Source of the DNA: Fratercula arctica
Taxonomy: Eukaryota > Chordata > Aves > Charadriiformes > Alcidae
NCBI GenBank assembly: GCA_947846985.1
Contig: CANTUZ010000025.1
Span: 6,756,100 to 6,820,099, forward strand
Direction of reading: 5' to 3'
Length of the DNA: 64,000 nucleotides
A program made the translations under genes and the position numbers. Under the pieces are notes generated by a model. It had not been told where the DNA came from, ran no database searches, and saw nothing but the letters and a program-made list of their open reading frames with translations. Shown here in pieces: positions 9,930-22,055 of this stretch (position 1 is its first letter; the number at the start of each line of letters is the position of its first letter).

Positions 9930-11100
9930 GCGGTTTGCGGGTTGTGCCAGTTTTGCAGCAGCTCTCCAGGAAAGCGGGAGAGGCGGCCGGGCGCAGCGGG
10001 GCCCCAGCCCGGCCCAGAGCCGAGCTCTGCCCTGTGCCGCTGGGAAGCCCTCGCCGCTCCCCCCGCAGCACCGGTGCGGGGCTGCCTCTCCCCTACCGCG
10101 TGGTTCCGCTAGGGCAGCATCCGCACCGCGGCGGGGGCACCTCTCCCAGCGCCCGCCGCTACCCCCACGCCGGACAGCGGAACGGAATGGGCCCGCCGGG
10201 AGCAGGGTACCGGGGCTGAGCGGGGGAGGGAGGTGGGGGAATTACTCTTTTGCCCTGTTTCGTGGTCTTCCCGATCGGCAGCATTTTCCTCGCCAAGGGA
10301 CGCTGGCTGCCCGAGGCTACCCAGACGACTCGGCACGAAACAGAAGATATCCCGAGCGCTCAGTCCGTACTTTTACAACCCGGGGAGGAGGTGGGCCGCG
10401 GTGGGCAGCGCTGCGGGCGACACCCCCGGCCGGACCGGGCCCTGACCCCGCGGGGCGCCCTGACACGGCCCGGGGCTGCCCCGCACCCTCCCGACACCGC
10501 CCCCGCCCGGCTCGGGGACGAACGCTGGGGGTGGGGATCGGGAGGCGCCCGGTAGCTCCCCCGGGCTGCCTCCTCAATCAAGGGGCGGGCCGGCGCTCTC
10601 CTCCGTGAGGGCTGGGCTCGGCGGGGGCAGGAGCTCGTCGCTGCCGGGAGAGGCGCAGAGCCAGCGCTCTCCATCCCTGCTGCGGGCGGGCTGTGCGCGG
10701 TGCTGCGGAGAGCCCTGCGACGGCTGCGGCTCCCCCGCCGCGGCTGCCCTGCCAGGGGCGGTGAGTGCGGGCCCGCGGGCCGGGCCGGGTTGGGCTGGGC
10801 GGGGGGTCGGTGAGGAGCTCCGGGCGGCATGCGGTGGGGAGGCGCTGGCAGAGGAGCCGTTAACGATCACGGCTCTCAGCGCGCGGCCTTCGCGCGGGCG
10901 CGGCCCCAGAAGTGTAGAGCTACCTGGCGGGGGGCGTGGGGGGAGGGTGGTAAGGGGAATGCAGCTCCTTCTGTCGACCTGCAGTGCTCCACTAAGTGCC
11001 GGTCAGGGTCACCGGGCCGCGAAGGCCTCTCCCTGTGGGCAGGAGGTGCATCCCTCGCCTGTGCCTTGCATTTCTCCGGCAAAGACCAGACTCAACCCGG
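9930..11100 (+). promoter_or_regulatory. DMGDH: CpG island, probable DMGDH promoter and first exon
   Basis: An abrupt switch from AT-rich to very GC- and CpG-rich sequence for about 1.2 kb, with GGGGCGGGC boxes near 10582 and a strong donor at 10761. DMGDH exon 2 follows 1.8 kb downstream on the same strand, so this is most simply the gene's promoter island. All overlapping ORFs on both strands here look like composition artefacts. Confidence 0.65.
10605..10760 (+). pseudogene. DMGDH: Candidate DMGDH exon 1, no usable ATG seen
   Basis: A consensus donor GCG|GTGAGT at 10760/10761 inside the CpG island is the best candidate for the end of exon 1. Exon 2 starts on a codon boundary. The frame that joins it cleanly is open from 10605 but contains no ATG. 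A different frame encodes an arginine-rich stretch (VLRRALRRLRLPRRGCPARG), which looks like a mitochondrial targeting peptide. That frame also lacks ATG (ATC at 10673-10675 in a plausible start place) and would join exon 2 out of frame. Either exon 1 is elsewhere or this copy is broken. Confidence 0.4.
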
Positions 11101-12565
11101 GGTGAATAGCTGACCTGGTATAGAGAGATCCCTCCTGCTGTGTTCTGGGCCGTATCGATGAGCACAAAATGACCTATTTTAACTGGCACGAGCAAACATC
11201 TGGGTGAACCGTGTAGTTCACAGGAAAGGTACTCCCCGGATTCTTACCAGGCTCCTGGGTTTGGAAGAAAAGGTTTGAAAAGAGCTGAAAGTCATGTGAG
11301 GAAGTCTCGAATTCAAAGCATAAAAGAAGCATGACAAAACCCTCCACGCTTGACCTTGATTAACATGTGCCTCATAAAATTCAATAGCGGAGCTGGTGTA
11401 AGTGTCTCACATCTGGCTAGTAAACAGGTTACTGTTAACTTGCAAAAATTAATATGTAATCTCAAAAAATAACACGTGCAAGTGTGTATGGGTCAAATAC
11501 AGAAAACCCGTGGTGTCCAGTGCTCCCATTTATTTTCCTTTTCATTCGTTGCCACGTGGTGAATAAGCATGGTGCATATTCCTCCTGCATTTGTGTTTAA
11601 AATGTCATATTTTATAAGATCTTCATTTATAATACATACAACTAATAGCTTTGATTTCTGAGTGGAGGATGGATGGAAGACTATTAGCCTTTTTCCAGAG
11701 GAGTTGCAAAAGCAAATGTACAAGGAGGGGGAGATAAAATTGAGTATTGATTAACTGTCCTGAAGGGAGAGGTACTGTGGTTTCACAGTAGTTTGTACTG
11801 CTGCTGTATTAAGAGGTCCTACCTTGTCTTACATCCAAAAAAAATGGCTTTTTAAAATTTGGATACATTTCCTGATCTGGCTTGCTGCTTGGCTGTCTGT
11901 GGGAGGGGCAGTAGAGAGGAGGATCAGACAAGATGGAGAGAATGGGGCTGCCTATGGCAGCAGTACTGGTTTATGCTGTCTTAAAAGTGGTTGTGAAACT
12001 GCAGTATAGTGTAGTAGCAGGTGTGAGCCATTGACAAAAGCCTGTTTCTATAATGTTTTGACTTCAGCAAAGTAGAACATGTCAAAATAGACAGAACGTG
12101 ATATATATATGTTAAGTTTCATTGTTCATGAACACATAGACTAATGTAGTCTGCTGACATTTGGCTTTAGAAATATATTAAGGAGCTTTACTAAGTAGAC
12201 TTTTTTTAAAAACTTTCTCTTTGTGTTGTGTGTACTATAGCACTTTTGAAATGGCAGGTTTTGACACTGTCATTTCAGGGGTACAGTTTTTCATTGAGAA
12301 ATAAGTTCTACATATAAGGGTGTATTGGACAAATAACAAAGATTTAAAGTTGTGAATGGAAGCAAAATTGCTTTTATTTTGTATTACTACTGTTTATGTA
12401 TATGACCCTTTAAGAACATTTACTTTAAAAGAAGATAAGAGTGACCAGGTTAGGTCACTTAGACTCCCAAGCAGGGACCAAGTTATATTATGATTGGAGC
12501 TGTAAACAAAAGTGCAACTGTCTTTTTGTAACTGTCTGTAATTATTTTTTTTTTCCTCGGGAAAG

Positions 12566-12724
12566 AAACCTCATCTCCTTCCTTGGGGAAAGACAGAGCA
12601 GACAGTGATCATCGGAAGTGGTTGCGTTGGTGTGAGTCTAGCCTATCACTTGGCTAAGGCTGGCTTGAAGGATGTCATTCTGCTGGAAAAATCTGAGCTC
12701 ACTGCAGGATCTACTTGGCATGCA
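12566..12724 (+). CDS. DMGDH: DMGDH exon 2 (FAD-binding N-terminus)
   Basis: A pyrimidine-rich tract and AG (12564-12565) precede a 159-bp exon of 53 codons that ends at GCA|GTAAGA (12724/12725). It encodes [20 protein letters not shown], then [15 protein letters not shown]. This is the dinucleotide-binding fold (GxGxxG) of dimethylglycine dehydrogenase, ending at the Trp-His whose histidine carries covalent FAD in this family. The enzyme oxidatively demethylates dimethylglycine, the product of BHMT, in the mitochondrial matrix. The exon is intact, but no exon 3 was recognised in the remaining 51 kb, so gene function cannot be assumed. Sarcosine dehydrogenase is a less likely alternative. Confidence 0.88.
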
Positions 12725-15650
12725 GTAAGAAATGTTTTGTTAATCTCTCAGATTAACAGCAGTTTGTATATCTAATGGTGGTAGAAGTTTCGTTACCCTT
12801 ATATTCCCCGGCCATCCAGAGATTAACTGTCTTGGTTATTTTATACATCCAAACTTTAGCACCGAGTTCTGTATAGATTTGCTGTATGAGTTTTGAAAAG
12901 TTGGTTCAGCTATCCATAGTACACTTTTTCTCATTTGTAAAAATTGGGATAAATGCTGTATTTTGAAATTACTGTAAGGTAACTGTTATAATATCATACA
13001 TTTTTGGCAGTTAACTGGACTTAGACTTTAAACTTTAGTTTAACTTGAACTTTTTAAACTTAAGGTTTTATTTCTAAAGTAATCCAGTTTATACAGCAGA
13101 CTTTGTAATTGGAAGTGGTTTTACTGACATGCATAAACCAGAAATGTGAAAATTTGCATTATTGTATTTGTAATTGTTTTTTATATATGTGCCATCTTGA
13201 AAGAGAGGTGATCAAGAAGCAGCATCAGTATCCAGTTCTCAAAGAATATTACTATCCCAGAAATTGATTATTAGAGACAAGAGTTTTCTTTCCTGCCACC
13301 ACTGACATTACACAAAATCTTGGAGGAGCAAAGCTAACAACTGTACACTGTGGGGGTTTTTTAAGGCTGAATGTTTGTCTGTACTCTAAGGAAAAGAACT
13401 AAAAAGACATACATGTAATGATGACTGGTGGGGACACCTCCTGTAATAATGCTAATCTCATGGACATACTGGTGCACAACATGCATTTATGTATTTTCTA
13501 TGTCGATGTCTGGAGTAGGTAGTGTAACAAAATGAAATAAAGCTTGCCACAATAACAGATGCTTTTTCCATTCATTTCCAGCTGAAATTGAGAAAATGTT
13601 ATCCCTGTTTGTAGCAATAAAAAAGAGTAAAAAACCATCAGTTTGATGTCTCTAGAACTACTCTATTAATACAGTAGAGCATTTATGCAATACTTATAAC
13701 TATAGTATCTGAGTGCCTTTCAAGAACAAATTAAGAAGGATGACTCAGATGGCTTATATTTGATTTGTATTCTCATACTTTTCCCAGGGGAGGAAGTCTG
13801 AAGTTTGAAATACTTCATCTTAATGCAGATGTTTTGTGTGTTTGGGGCCTTATGAGAGAGCAATAGTAAAAAAAGAAATTAAAAAAAACCCCACTGCCTG
13901 AAATGTGTAAGTAGGTTTATACTTCAGTTTACTTGCTTTTCAACAAACAAAACAAAAGAAAACACATTGTATGGAGTGTATTGGAAACAAAATTCAGTAA
14001 TTACAGCTCTTTTAGACAGGATCATACCACAGCTGGTGCAGTTCAGAGAACAGAGCAACACCATGTATAGTGTCAGATCGTGCATCTTGTGTATTGAATC
14101 ATAACTATTAAATGCTCAAAGAAATACTTTGACATAAGCATATGAGTGAGCCCCAGACTGAATTCTATTTACCCAATGCATATACAGAACAATGTGTGTA
14201 AAAAAAAAAAAAAACCACAAAAAACCCCCCAAAACCACCCCTCATTGAATAAGAAACCAAAATCATCAATGGGGGGGTTGTTACTAAATGTTTCCTTTGC
14301 TCTCGTTATACTCACTCTAGATTATTGCTCATAACTATGTAAAAGCAACCTCTCCTTCAGTATTTTTGCCCCCACTTCTTAGTGAATGCAGCAATGGAGC
14401 ACTGAATGAAGAACTCTGTTGTAAAGGTAGGGAGGGATCTGGAGCGCGGTAGGGAAGATGCCTACGCTGGGCTATTGAGAGGGCTGCTTTGTAGCACCTG
14501 CTGCAACAGAATGTGATGCGATTAACACAGCAAGACGCCTAGTTATGGGTCAGGATAAAAATGGATAACTATTAGGTAAACTACATAGTATACTGTCTCT
14601 TTTCATTGAACTCAGTATGAGAGTGCTGTGTCTGAAGATGAAAAAGTTGATAAGTCTGTTTCAGATAATGAGAAAGATCAAAACTGACTGCGAGTTCTTT
14701 GTTACACTAGGTACTGTGCATTTATCAGGGGTTTCCTCACAGTGATATAATACTAGATGCAGATGAAAATTACACATATAGTTAGTATGTGAAATGGCAC
14801 ATAGTATGTTGCCTGCAACCACAAAAGTTGAAAGTCTGGTTCAGATGTTGCTGTACTATACCAGATTTTCCCTCTCACAGTCCGGTAAGTCCTGCCAGAG
14901 CTCAGGATCATGTTTCATATAGATCATATTCCTGCTAGTGTTGCTGCCAAAACCTTCTTCTACTTCTCAGGTCTGAGATAAATTTGGTGGACTTTCATTT
15001 TATTTAAATGAAAACAGCACAGAAAGTATGCACTTTTTTGTGTTAACGGTAATGAGAAGATATAAATAAAACAGCAAGTGCTGCTCATTTTTATACCTAT
15101 CTAATCATGACAAAGTAGTCGTTATAGGTGTGTAAATTAGGTCAAGATTTAGGCTTTAAGAACTCTTGAAGTTGTACTGTTCTGCAGGTCAGAACGTTTG
15201 CAATCTCACTGAAGCCCTAGGGACTGAACAAGGTATATATAACTCAGTCAGCAAATAGATTTTTGTGTAGATATTTTTTTAAAAGGTGCTTTCTAAGAAA
15301 ATGTGTAACATATCATTCTGCTATGTGACACTTTTTCTTGCAACATTCCATTGATTTTGCTGCTGATAGTTAATAAATCACAGCACAAGACAAATAAAAA
15401 CTTGTTATGACTTGGTCAAACTTGCAAGAAGAGAGAATGTAGGTGATAACGGTGTTAATGCCATTTCCCTCCAGAATGCTAATTTAATAATGGAGTTAAT
15501 ATAAAATCTGAAACAGATTGGAATAGAACAAAACCGATACATGAACATTTCAACATATAAAAATTTCAACAATAAAATTGCTTTAAAATCGCTGTGTCAA
15601 TTCTCATAGCATAGTGGCCATTCTAAAGAAAATTATTTTCCCAGATCATG
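12725..15650. other. Probable DMGDH intron 2, no exon recognised
   Basis: AT-rich, non-repetitive sequence. No exon resembling the next part of DMGDH was found by eye. There is an A-run/CCAC low-complexity patch near 14200 and a 17-bp direct repeat (AATCTCTGTCTTACAAA) just beyond, at 15656-15690. Confidence 0.45.
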
Positions 15651-15759
15651 TTCACAAAAATCTCTGTCTTACAAAAATCTCTGTCTTACAAAAATAGAGC
15701 AAAACCTAGAGCAAATCTCCTTCAAATACAAGAATGGTTCACCCTGAAACTCAGGAAAA

Positions 15760-17690
15760 CAAGTAGATATATTGGGAGGCCAGCTAGGCCAGACAGGGAG
15801 CTCATGACTGAGTTCCAGAGCAAAAAAAACGCAGTATACAGGTGGTAGGAGAAGGAAAAGGCTACAAAGGGGTAATTTAGAAAAATTGTCTGGGCATGTA
15901 AAGGGGATGTTAGGAAAGCCAAAGCTCAACTAGAGTTAAGACTTGTAAGAAACATTAAAGGCAATGAGAAGAGCTTCTACTGCTATATTAGTAGTAAAAG
16001 GCTGAACAAGGAAAATGCAGGACCATTGCTGAATAAGGTGGGTAATTTAGTCACAACGTACACCAAGGCTGAAGTACACCATGCCTTCTTTGCCTGAGTT
16101 TTCACTGATGTCCTGGTTTGGGGTGGAGCAGAGCCAACTTTCTGTTCAGTGAGAGAGGCGCTTGCTCTTACTTGTTGCTGTGGCAACCAGGGTCAGCTGA
16201 CTTGGTTGTTTACCCCATGGAGGGGTTGCACCTGTGGGGAGGAGTGGACAGGTCAGGTGACCCAAACTGACCCATAGGGTATTCCATCCCACGTGCATCA
16301 TGTTCAGTATAAAAGCTGAGGAAGCAAAGGGTTGAGCTTCTTCGATGGCTCTCTTTCTTTAGTGACTGATGTGCTGAGGAGGACCCTGTCTGTTTGTCTG
16401 CCTTTGATCCTGATCAGTGTGTTTCAGAATCCAGTTCCCATCCGTCACTGAGTCCAGTCTGGAACTTCCCCAATGCCTGCCGCTGACATCTCCCTGGGAG
16501 CTTGATCTGGTTTTGTATGTATTTCTATATATTGTATCTATTTCATTATTTCCTTACTATTTTATTATTAATATTTCGTTAAAGTAGTTGATTTTTTTCT
16601 AAACTCATAAATCTCTTTATCTCTCTCCTTCCTCTCCTTGGAGTGAAAGGTGGGGGAGAGCATCTGTTGTCTTGTCATTAGCCAACCCTGCCCAAACTGT
16701 GACAACTGACAAGGTTTCTCAGGCCTCTGTGCTTAGAAGCAAGATTCAAGGAGTAGAGGAACTACCAGCAGTGGATGAGGATCAAGCCAGGGATTACTGG
16801 GAGAACTTGACTCATGTACATACATTGGACCGGATGGGCTGCATCCAAGAATGCTGCTGATGGTATTGCAAGGCCACTGTTGTATCACCTTTGAAAGACT
16901 GTGGAGATTGGGGGAGGTGCCCAACATCTGGAGAAGGGCAAATGTATTAATCTTAAAAAAAAAAAAAAGCCAAAGGGATGAGCAAGGGAGCTAAAGGCCA
17001 GCTAGCCTTACTTTGGTTCTTGGGAAAATCATGGAGCGAGTCTCAGATCATATTTCTGAGCCCATAAAGGAGAAAAAAGGTGATTGGGAACAGTCAGCTT
17101 AGATTTACCAAGCATAAATCATGTCTGACCAGACCTGATTGCCTTCTATGATAAAATGACTGAATTTGTAGACAAGGGGAGAGCAGCTGATGTCACTTAC
17201 TTGGAGTTTAGCAAGACTTTAGATGCCGTCTCCCATAATATTCATGTATTCAACTTAAGATGTTGTTGGTCTGTAGGGCTGGACAACTAGATAGTTTGTA
17301 TGGTTGGGCTCAGAGGGTAGTGGTTAATGGGTTATACTCCACCCAAAGGCTGGTAACAGGTGGAGTGTCGCAAGGGTCTGTCCTGGGACCCATCTTGTTT
17401 AATATCTTTATCAACGATCTGGAGTAGGTGATGAAGTATATGCTCATCAAGTTTGCAGTTAACACCAAACTGGGGGGACCAGTTAATGCACTCAAGGGCA
17501 GGGCTGCCATGCTGAGGCATCTAGACAGGCTGGAGGAATGGAATGACAGGAACTTTATGAAATGTAACAAGGACAAATGCAAAGTCCCATACTTGGCCAA
17601 GGAGGTAGTGCAGTCTCTATCCTTGGAGATATTCAAGACGAGGCTGGAAAAAACCTTGGGCAACCTGGTCTGTTTCTTGCAGATACAAGT
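15760..17690 (+). mobile_element. CR1 LINE ORF2 fragment, old, split by solo LTR
   Basis: Decayed CR1 ORF2 in plus orientation, with reverse-transcriptase landmarks such as [19 protein letters not shown] near 17370-17420 and LDRLEEWNDRNFMKCNKDKC near 17522-17580. It has many stops and frameshifts. The element is interrupted at 16108/16705 by a solo LTR, and the CR1 sequence resumes directly after the target duplication. The 5' boundary is approximate. Confidence 0.85.
16109..16704 (+). mobile_element. ERVL-type solo LTR with 5-bp TSD
   Basis: A 596-bp element from TGTCCTGGTTTGGGG to CTGTGACA flanked by ACTGA on both sides (16104-16108 and 16705-16709). The TATA-like CAGTATAAAAGC lies near 16308. 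A relative sits at 55136. Five-base duplications and this LTR type are usual for avian ERVL elements. Confidence 0.92.
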
Positions 17691-18681
17691 AAATTGATTA
17701 CTCATAGATTGTTGTAAATGGCTAAAGAAAGGTAAACACTTCAATGTCTAATTTATTTCTTTATTTTGTATGCACAGAAAAAAGGCCCTTTAAGACTTAT
17801 TTTTTAAGAAACAAACAAGTTTTCATTAAAATTTCTGCAGTAAACAGCCCTAGGTTTTAGTCTGAGGAAATTAAAATAAATTTGTTCACAACATAAACCC
17901 ACATGCATCAAATGAGATAAAAACCACATTTAGTCAAATATCTAGTCTCCAGCAGTGTCCAGTATGATGATGATACAATATGATAATAAAAAGAGACAAG
18001 CAATATTTTTCCAGACTATTAATCTAGCCCAGGGACTTCCTGAATCCAAGGTGCTTGCTTTGTGCTTAATGTGGCCCTCAGTGGATTTCTTTATTTTTTT
18101 TTTTCCTCCTACAGATGTGTGATCACTTTTTAAACTCAGATTGTTCAGGTAATGAACAATACAAAGCATAGTTCATGAATTGGAGCCAAATTTATGAATA
18201 AAATACAGGCGCAACTGAAAAAATATAATACTGGTAGATTATTAACTTTGCATGTTTTTTCCATTGGTTTATTTTGGCATTTCACTCATGTGGTACACTA
18301 TGATATCATATATAAACTTTAAGATATCAGAAAGATAAAATCCTCCCAAAGAAAGGTAGGAAAAACTTTTAATACTGTAGCTAGTGTAAAGACAATCAGT
18401 AATGCCAGACACTTGTCATGCTCCTGCTCTGAAGACACTGAGTACCTGTCATCTCAGGCAGTGAGTATGATTTACGTTTTTTGAGAGACGTGGTATCTGA
18501 GTGTAAGCCATTTTCTAAGAGCAATTTGAAGCTAATTGTTTCTGAGGAAAAAAATCGGGTCTTAAATGTGGAGTTGCACCAAGAAAGATGGGTCATGGTT
18601 TCAAAAAATGAGAATGTGTGATATAATTAATGCAATATATGTTGATGTTAATTATAGAGAAATATAACATTTAATAGGTTC
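17691..18681. other. No gene recognised
   Basis: AT-rich DNA without coding signal or recognised repeat. Confidence 0.4.
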
Positions 18682-18956
18682 TGTGGGAAAGTAATGGAAG
18701 ATTGGCGAGGAGGATTATAAACATGCTCAAGTGACTTGCACATGGGGTACTGGAAAACACATATATCACACTAATCGTTGTTTAGTCTTATGTGCTCCAC
18801 AAGTAGAACATCTGCACTTAGATAACATAGGCCTGTGACGGACTCAGAGGCGCCTTATCGAACATGCCTGAGATTCCTGCCCTGATGTCAGAGAAGATCA
18901 AAGCACAGTGGAAAACTACACCTGCTTGAATCCCTGAAATACAGGCGAGAACAGCA
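18682..18956 (+). mobile_element. ERV 5' LTR, family A, 3'-truncated
   Basis: Starts TGTGGGAAAGTAATGG and matches the first 60% of the LTR at 7177-7650. It stops abruptly at GAACAGCAG (18956), where internal coding-like sequence begins, so the end of the LTR, the primer site and the gag start have been deleted. Confidence 0.85.
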
Positions 18957-20668
18957 GGTTAGGGAAATTGAGGCTGTGATTTTGGGACCATCTGTGTGGG
19001 TGGTGAATAAAGGAAAGCCAACAAAACAGAAAGCAGTTACAGCATGGGTGACAAGGAAACAAATGTGGAATGATCTTGTACAAGCTGGTATCCCACAATC
19101 AGAAAGAGATGGGATCACAACATCAGAAATGTTTCCCCAATGGCAAAAGTTGGCATTTATGCAAAAAAGCTGACCATCCCCAGCCCCACCACCAACTCCC
19201 CGCCCCCCCTCTGCCCTGCCTGACACCTCAATGCAAGATGTGGCCCGGGAACAAAAGCAATATATTTTACAAGTATTGCCTCAGGGATACAAACACAGTC
19301 CCTCCATTTGCCACCTAATGATAGCAGCTGATTTAGCAGTATGGTCGGGTACCGTTACTGTTTACCATTATATTGATGATCTATTGATTATGGCAGAGTC
19401 ACAACAAGAAAGTGAGGCAGCTGCCGAATTGCTGAAAGCGCGTTTGCAGGACTGAGGCCGGGCAATTAATCCAAAGAAAATACAGGGCCCTAGTGCTACT
19501 GTACAATTTTGGGGAATAGTTTGGCATGGACAGATTGGAGAAATACCAAATCAGGTACAGCAAACAGTCCAGCGATTTCTTTTGCCAATCCCAGTCAAAC
19601 AGTTACAGACCTTCTGGGGACTTTTAGGGTAATGGAGAATTTTTATCCCACTTTTGGTGATATTGATGTGCCTTCTGCAGAAATTAACTAGGAAGAAAGT
19701 TGTCTGGCAGGGGACCAAGCAACAACAAGAAGCCTTTGATGCCTGCAAAAATGCTTTGATTGAGCATGCACAATTATACACTCCTAAGCAAGGATATCCT
19801 TTTGAATTAGTAACAATTCCAGACGATATAGACTCATGGGGATCATGGCAGATGACTGGGATGAAAAATCAGAAAGAACCTGTAGGATTTTGGTCCAAGG
19901 CATTACAAGTTTCCCCTATACATTATAACCCAACTTCTCCTCTTATTTTACATCCTTTGTTAATATCAGATTCTCGAGTTTTTGTATTTCAGGTATCTTT
20001 GACAAATACCTGTGCCTTATCTAGAGGAGGTAGCATTGGGACGGTGTTATTGGTGTCGCAAACCCAACATCAAATTGAAGTTCAATCTGAAAAAGCGGAA
20101 GCCGTAGCTCTCCAATCTGTGTGGGCAATTACCCCGCATCAGGTTATCAAACTCGGAGTAATATTAGCTGAAGGAGCTGGAGCAGCGCTTCTGTATCACT
20201 GGAAGGAGATGACACTCCTGTATTCCTCCCCTATCACAGGTTGGCTCATCGTGCTTTGTAGTCTAGTACTACAAGCACATGCCCTGGATACACTTCTGCA
20301 AGATCAACATGTAAATACTTAGATTCTGTTAGCCTCTACTGTAGCTAACTCATCTGCCTTTTATAGTAAGGGAAGATCAACAGCTGCAGATCTTTAGACA
20401 ACTTGTTTTCAGTGGTGCATCAACCCCAGCAGCTGTATTATAGAATTATACTATGCTAAGTGATTTTGATATTAATGTCTCTCATCGCTATCTTTTCTGA
20501 GTAGGTAGCGGCTGTATGCCAATGAATATTACAATATTCAACTGACGGTGGACTATTTCCTCCCCTGACACCAGAAATGCTGCTTCGACTTTGAAGGTGT
20601 GCGTTGCTTCAACATAACTGATGAAACAGACAGCATAAAGCACAGCATTCAACATTCTCCAGGACTTA
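18957..20668 (+). pseudogene. pol: Family A ERV gag/pol/env remnants
   Basis: Starts with an unclassified frame (18964-19170), followed by reverse-transcriptase sequence: VLPQGYKHSPSICH, then VYHYIDDLLIMAE with the YIDD catalytic box (about 19366), then a connection-domain-like stretch (VWQGTKQQQEAFDACKNAL, about 19700). After 19960 the sequence no longer reads as pol and probably belongs to env. Protease, RNase H and integrase are missing and there are several stops and shifts. Flanking family A LTRs at both sides show it is one gutted provirus. Confidence 0.7.
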
Positions 20669-20851
20669 ATGCATCAAATGAAGCAGCCTACTGGTGGTGC
20701 CTGGCTGCCTGAGTGGTTTAATTCCCTGACAGGAGGAACGGGACACCTGATTCAAAGCATTATTGTAGAGATATATTTATTCCTTTTTCTATTTGTGTTT
20801 CTTGCATGCCTCTGTAAATTATTCTGTACTACACCCCGTGAGCCTAAATGA
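20669..20851 (+). pseudogene. env: Family A ERV env, transmembrane C-terminal end
   Basis: The frame reads WLPEWFNSLTGGTGHLIQ followed by a strongly hydrophobic span (IYLFLFLFVFLACLCKLF) and a short basic tail. It lies directly upstream of a polypurine tract (GAATGAGGGGGTGGAA) and the LTR at 20908, the usual place for the end of env. The upstream part near 20577-20650 (CCFDFEGVRCFNITDET) also looks env-like but is out of frame. Confidence 0.65.
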
Positions 20852-20907
20852 ACATCTCCAGCTTTATCAGCCCCAGCAGAAGTGGTCTCTTGAATGAGGG
20901 GGTGGAA

Positions 20908-21513
20908 TGTGGGAAAGTAACGGAAGATTGGCGAGGAGGACTGTAACACGCTTAAGTGATTCGCACATGGGGTGCTGGGAAACACTAATTGTTGTTCAGT
21001 CTTATGTGCTTGCAAGTAGAACATCTGCACTTAGATAACGTAAGTCTGCGATGGACTCAGGGACAGCTTATCTAGCCGCTTGAGAATCCTGCCCTGTTGT
21101 TGAAGAAGATCAAAGCACAGTGAAAAACTATGTCTGCTTGAACCCTTGAAAAACCGTCAGGAACAGCGAGTCTGAGTGCTCTCACTCTCTCGCTAACAAG
21201 GACTCTCTCACTCTGTGGTGCCTGCGTCCCCTGCTTGCATGCCTCTGCCCGGGTGCTGCTTTGGAGATTCCCTGATCCATGAGGTATCAAGATTCAATTT
21301 GTTCTTTGCCTTTCATCCGTGGTTTTGTGGTTGTTCCTGCATCCTGCCTGCATCAGCTCACACATTTGGTGTAGTCAGCAGTTCCAGGAACACCCATGCC
21401 ATGGCTGATAAAAAAAGTTGGGGACTGGGAAGGCCATTACGGTGACTCCCCCTATTCTGAGATGGCCCAGTACTGAGCACTGGACCCCCGTGGCCACTTT
21501 CCTGGCTAAATTG
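20908..21513 (+). mobile_element. Family A LTR followed by primer site and gag start
   Basis: The LTR runs 20908-21364. It is preceded by a polypurine tract, as a 3' LTR should be, yet is followed by the primer-site-like TGGTGTAGTCAGCAG (21367) and the family A gag start at 21400, as a 5' LTR should be. The gag part is cut at 21513 by CR1 sequence. This LTR is therefore shared between the gutted provirus on its left and a second, truncated provirus on its right. Confidence 0.8.
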
Positions 21514-21640
21514 ATCATCTTTGTAGCCCTCTGTTGGACTCTCTCCAGTAGTTCCTTGTCTGTCTTGGAACTGGGGAACCCAGAATTGGACACAGTGTTC
21601 TCACTAATTGTCACTATTGTTTTCAGGGTTTTTTTTCCCC
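21514..21640 (-). mobile_element. CR1 fragment
   Basis: Minus-strand CR1 ORF2 C-terminal sequence (TKMI, LLERVQQRA, then SVSNSGFPSS). Short and truncated at both sides. Confidence 0.7.
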
Positions 21641-22055
21641 TTTTATTCTGGAGGCAAATATCTGTGACGCAGCAGGAAATGGGTAGTACTTGGTACTATC
21701 TCTGCAGAAAGTTAAAGCCATAGAAGTGCTCAGCTTTACAATACACTTTCCAGTTCATTTTATGCATTGCTTTGAATTGCATTGTGTTCAACAGTTGTTT
21801 GGCATATGCAGAAACTGGTGTCACTGTAGTTGTGGCAAGAATGAGTGGTACAGGGAGAATTTCTAATATGAAGTACTAACTTTTGGGTGAAGAGTTGAAG
21901 GCATACTAAGCAGAAGGCACTGCCAGCATTCTGGGTGACTGACTGCTCTAGGAATACAAATGTAATGGTTCTTACTGTTGAAGGTTGAGCTGAAAAATGA
22001 TGTTGCTGGGTGCTGGAAGAAAGCAAATGAAGAGGGCAGTGTAAAAAAAGTTGCA
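21641..22055. other. No gene recognised
   Basis: About 400 bp without coding signal between two CR1 segments. Confidence 0.4.

Noticed and set aside
10360..10870. Long minus-strand ORFs over the CpG island (up to 156 codons)
   Set aside because: GC-rich sequence lacks stops by composition. No motif, no splice logic, and DMGDH on the plus strand explains the island.
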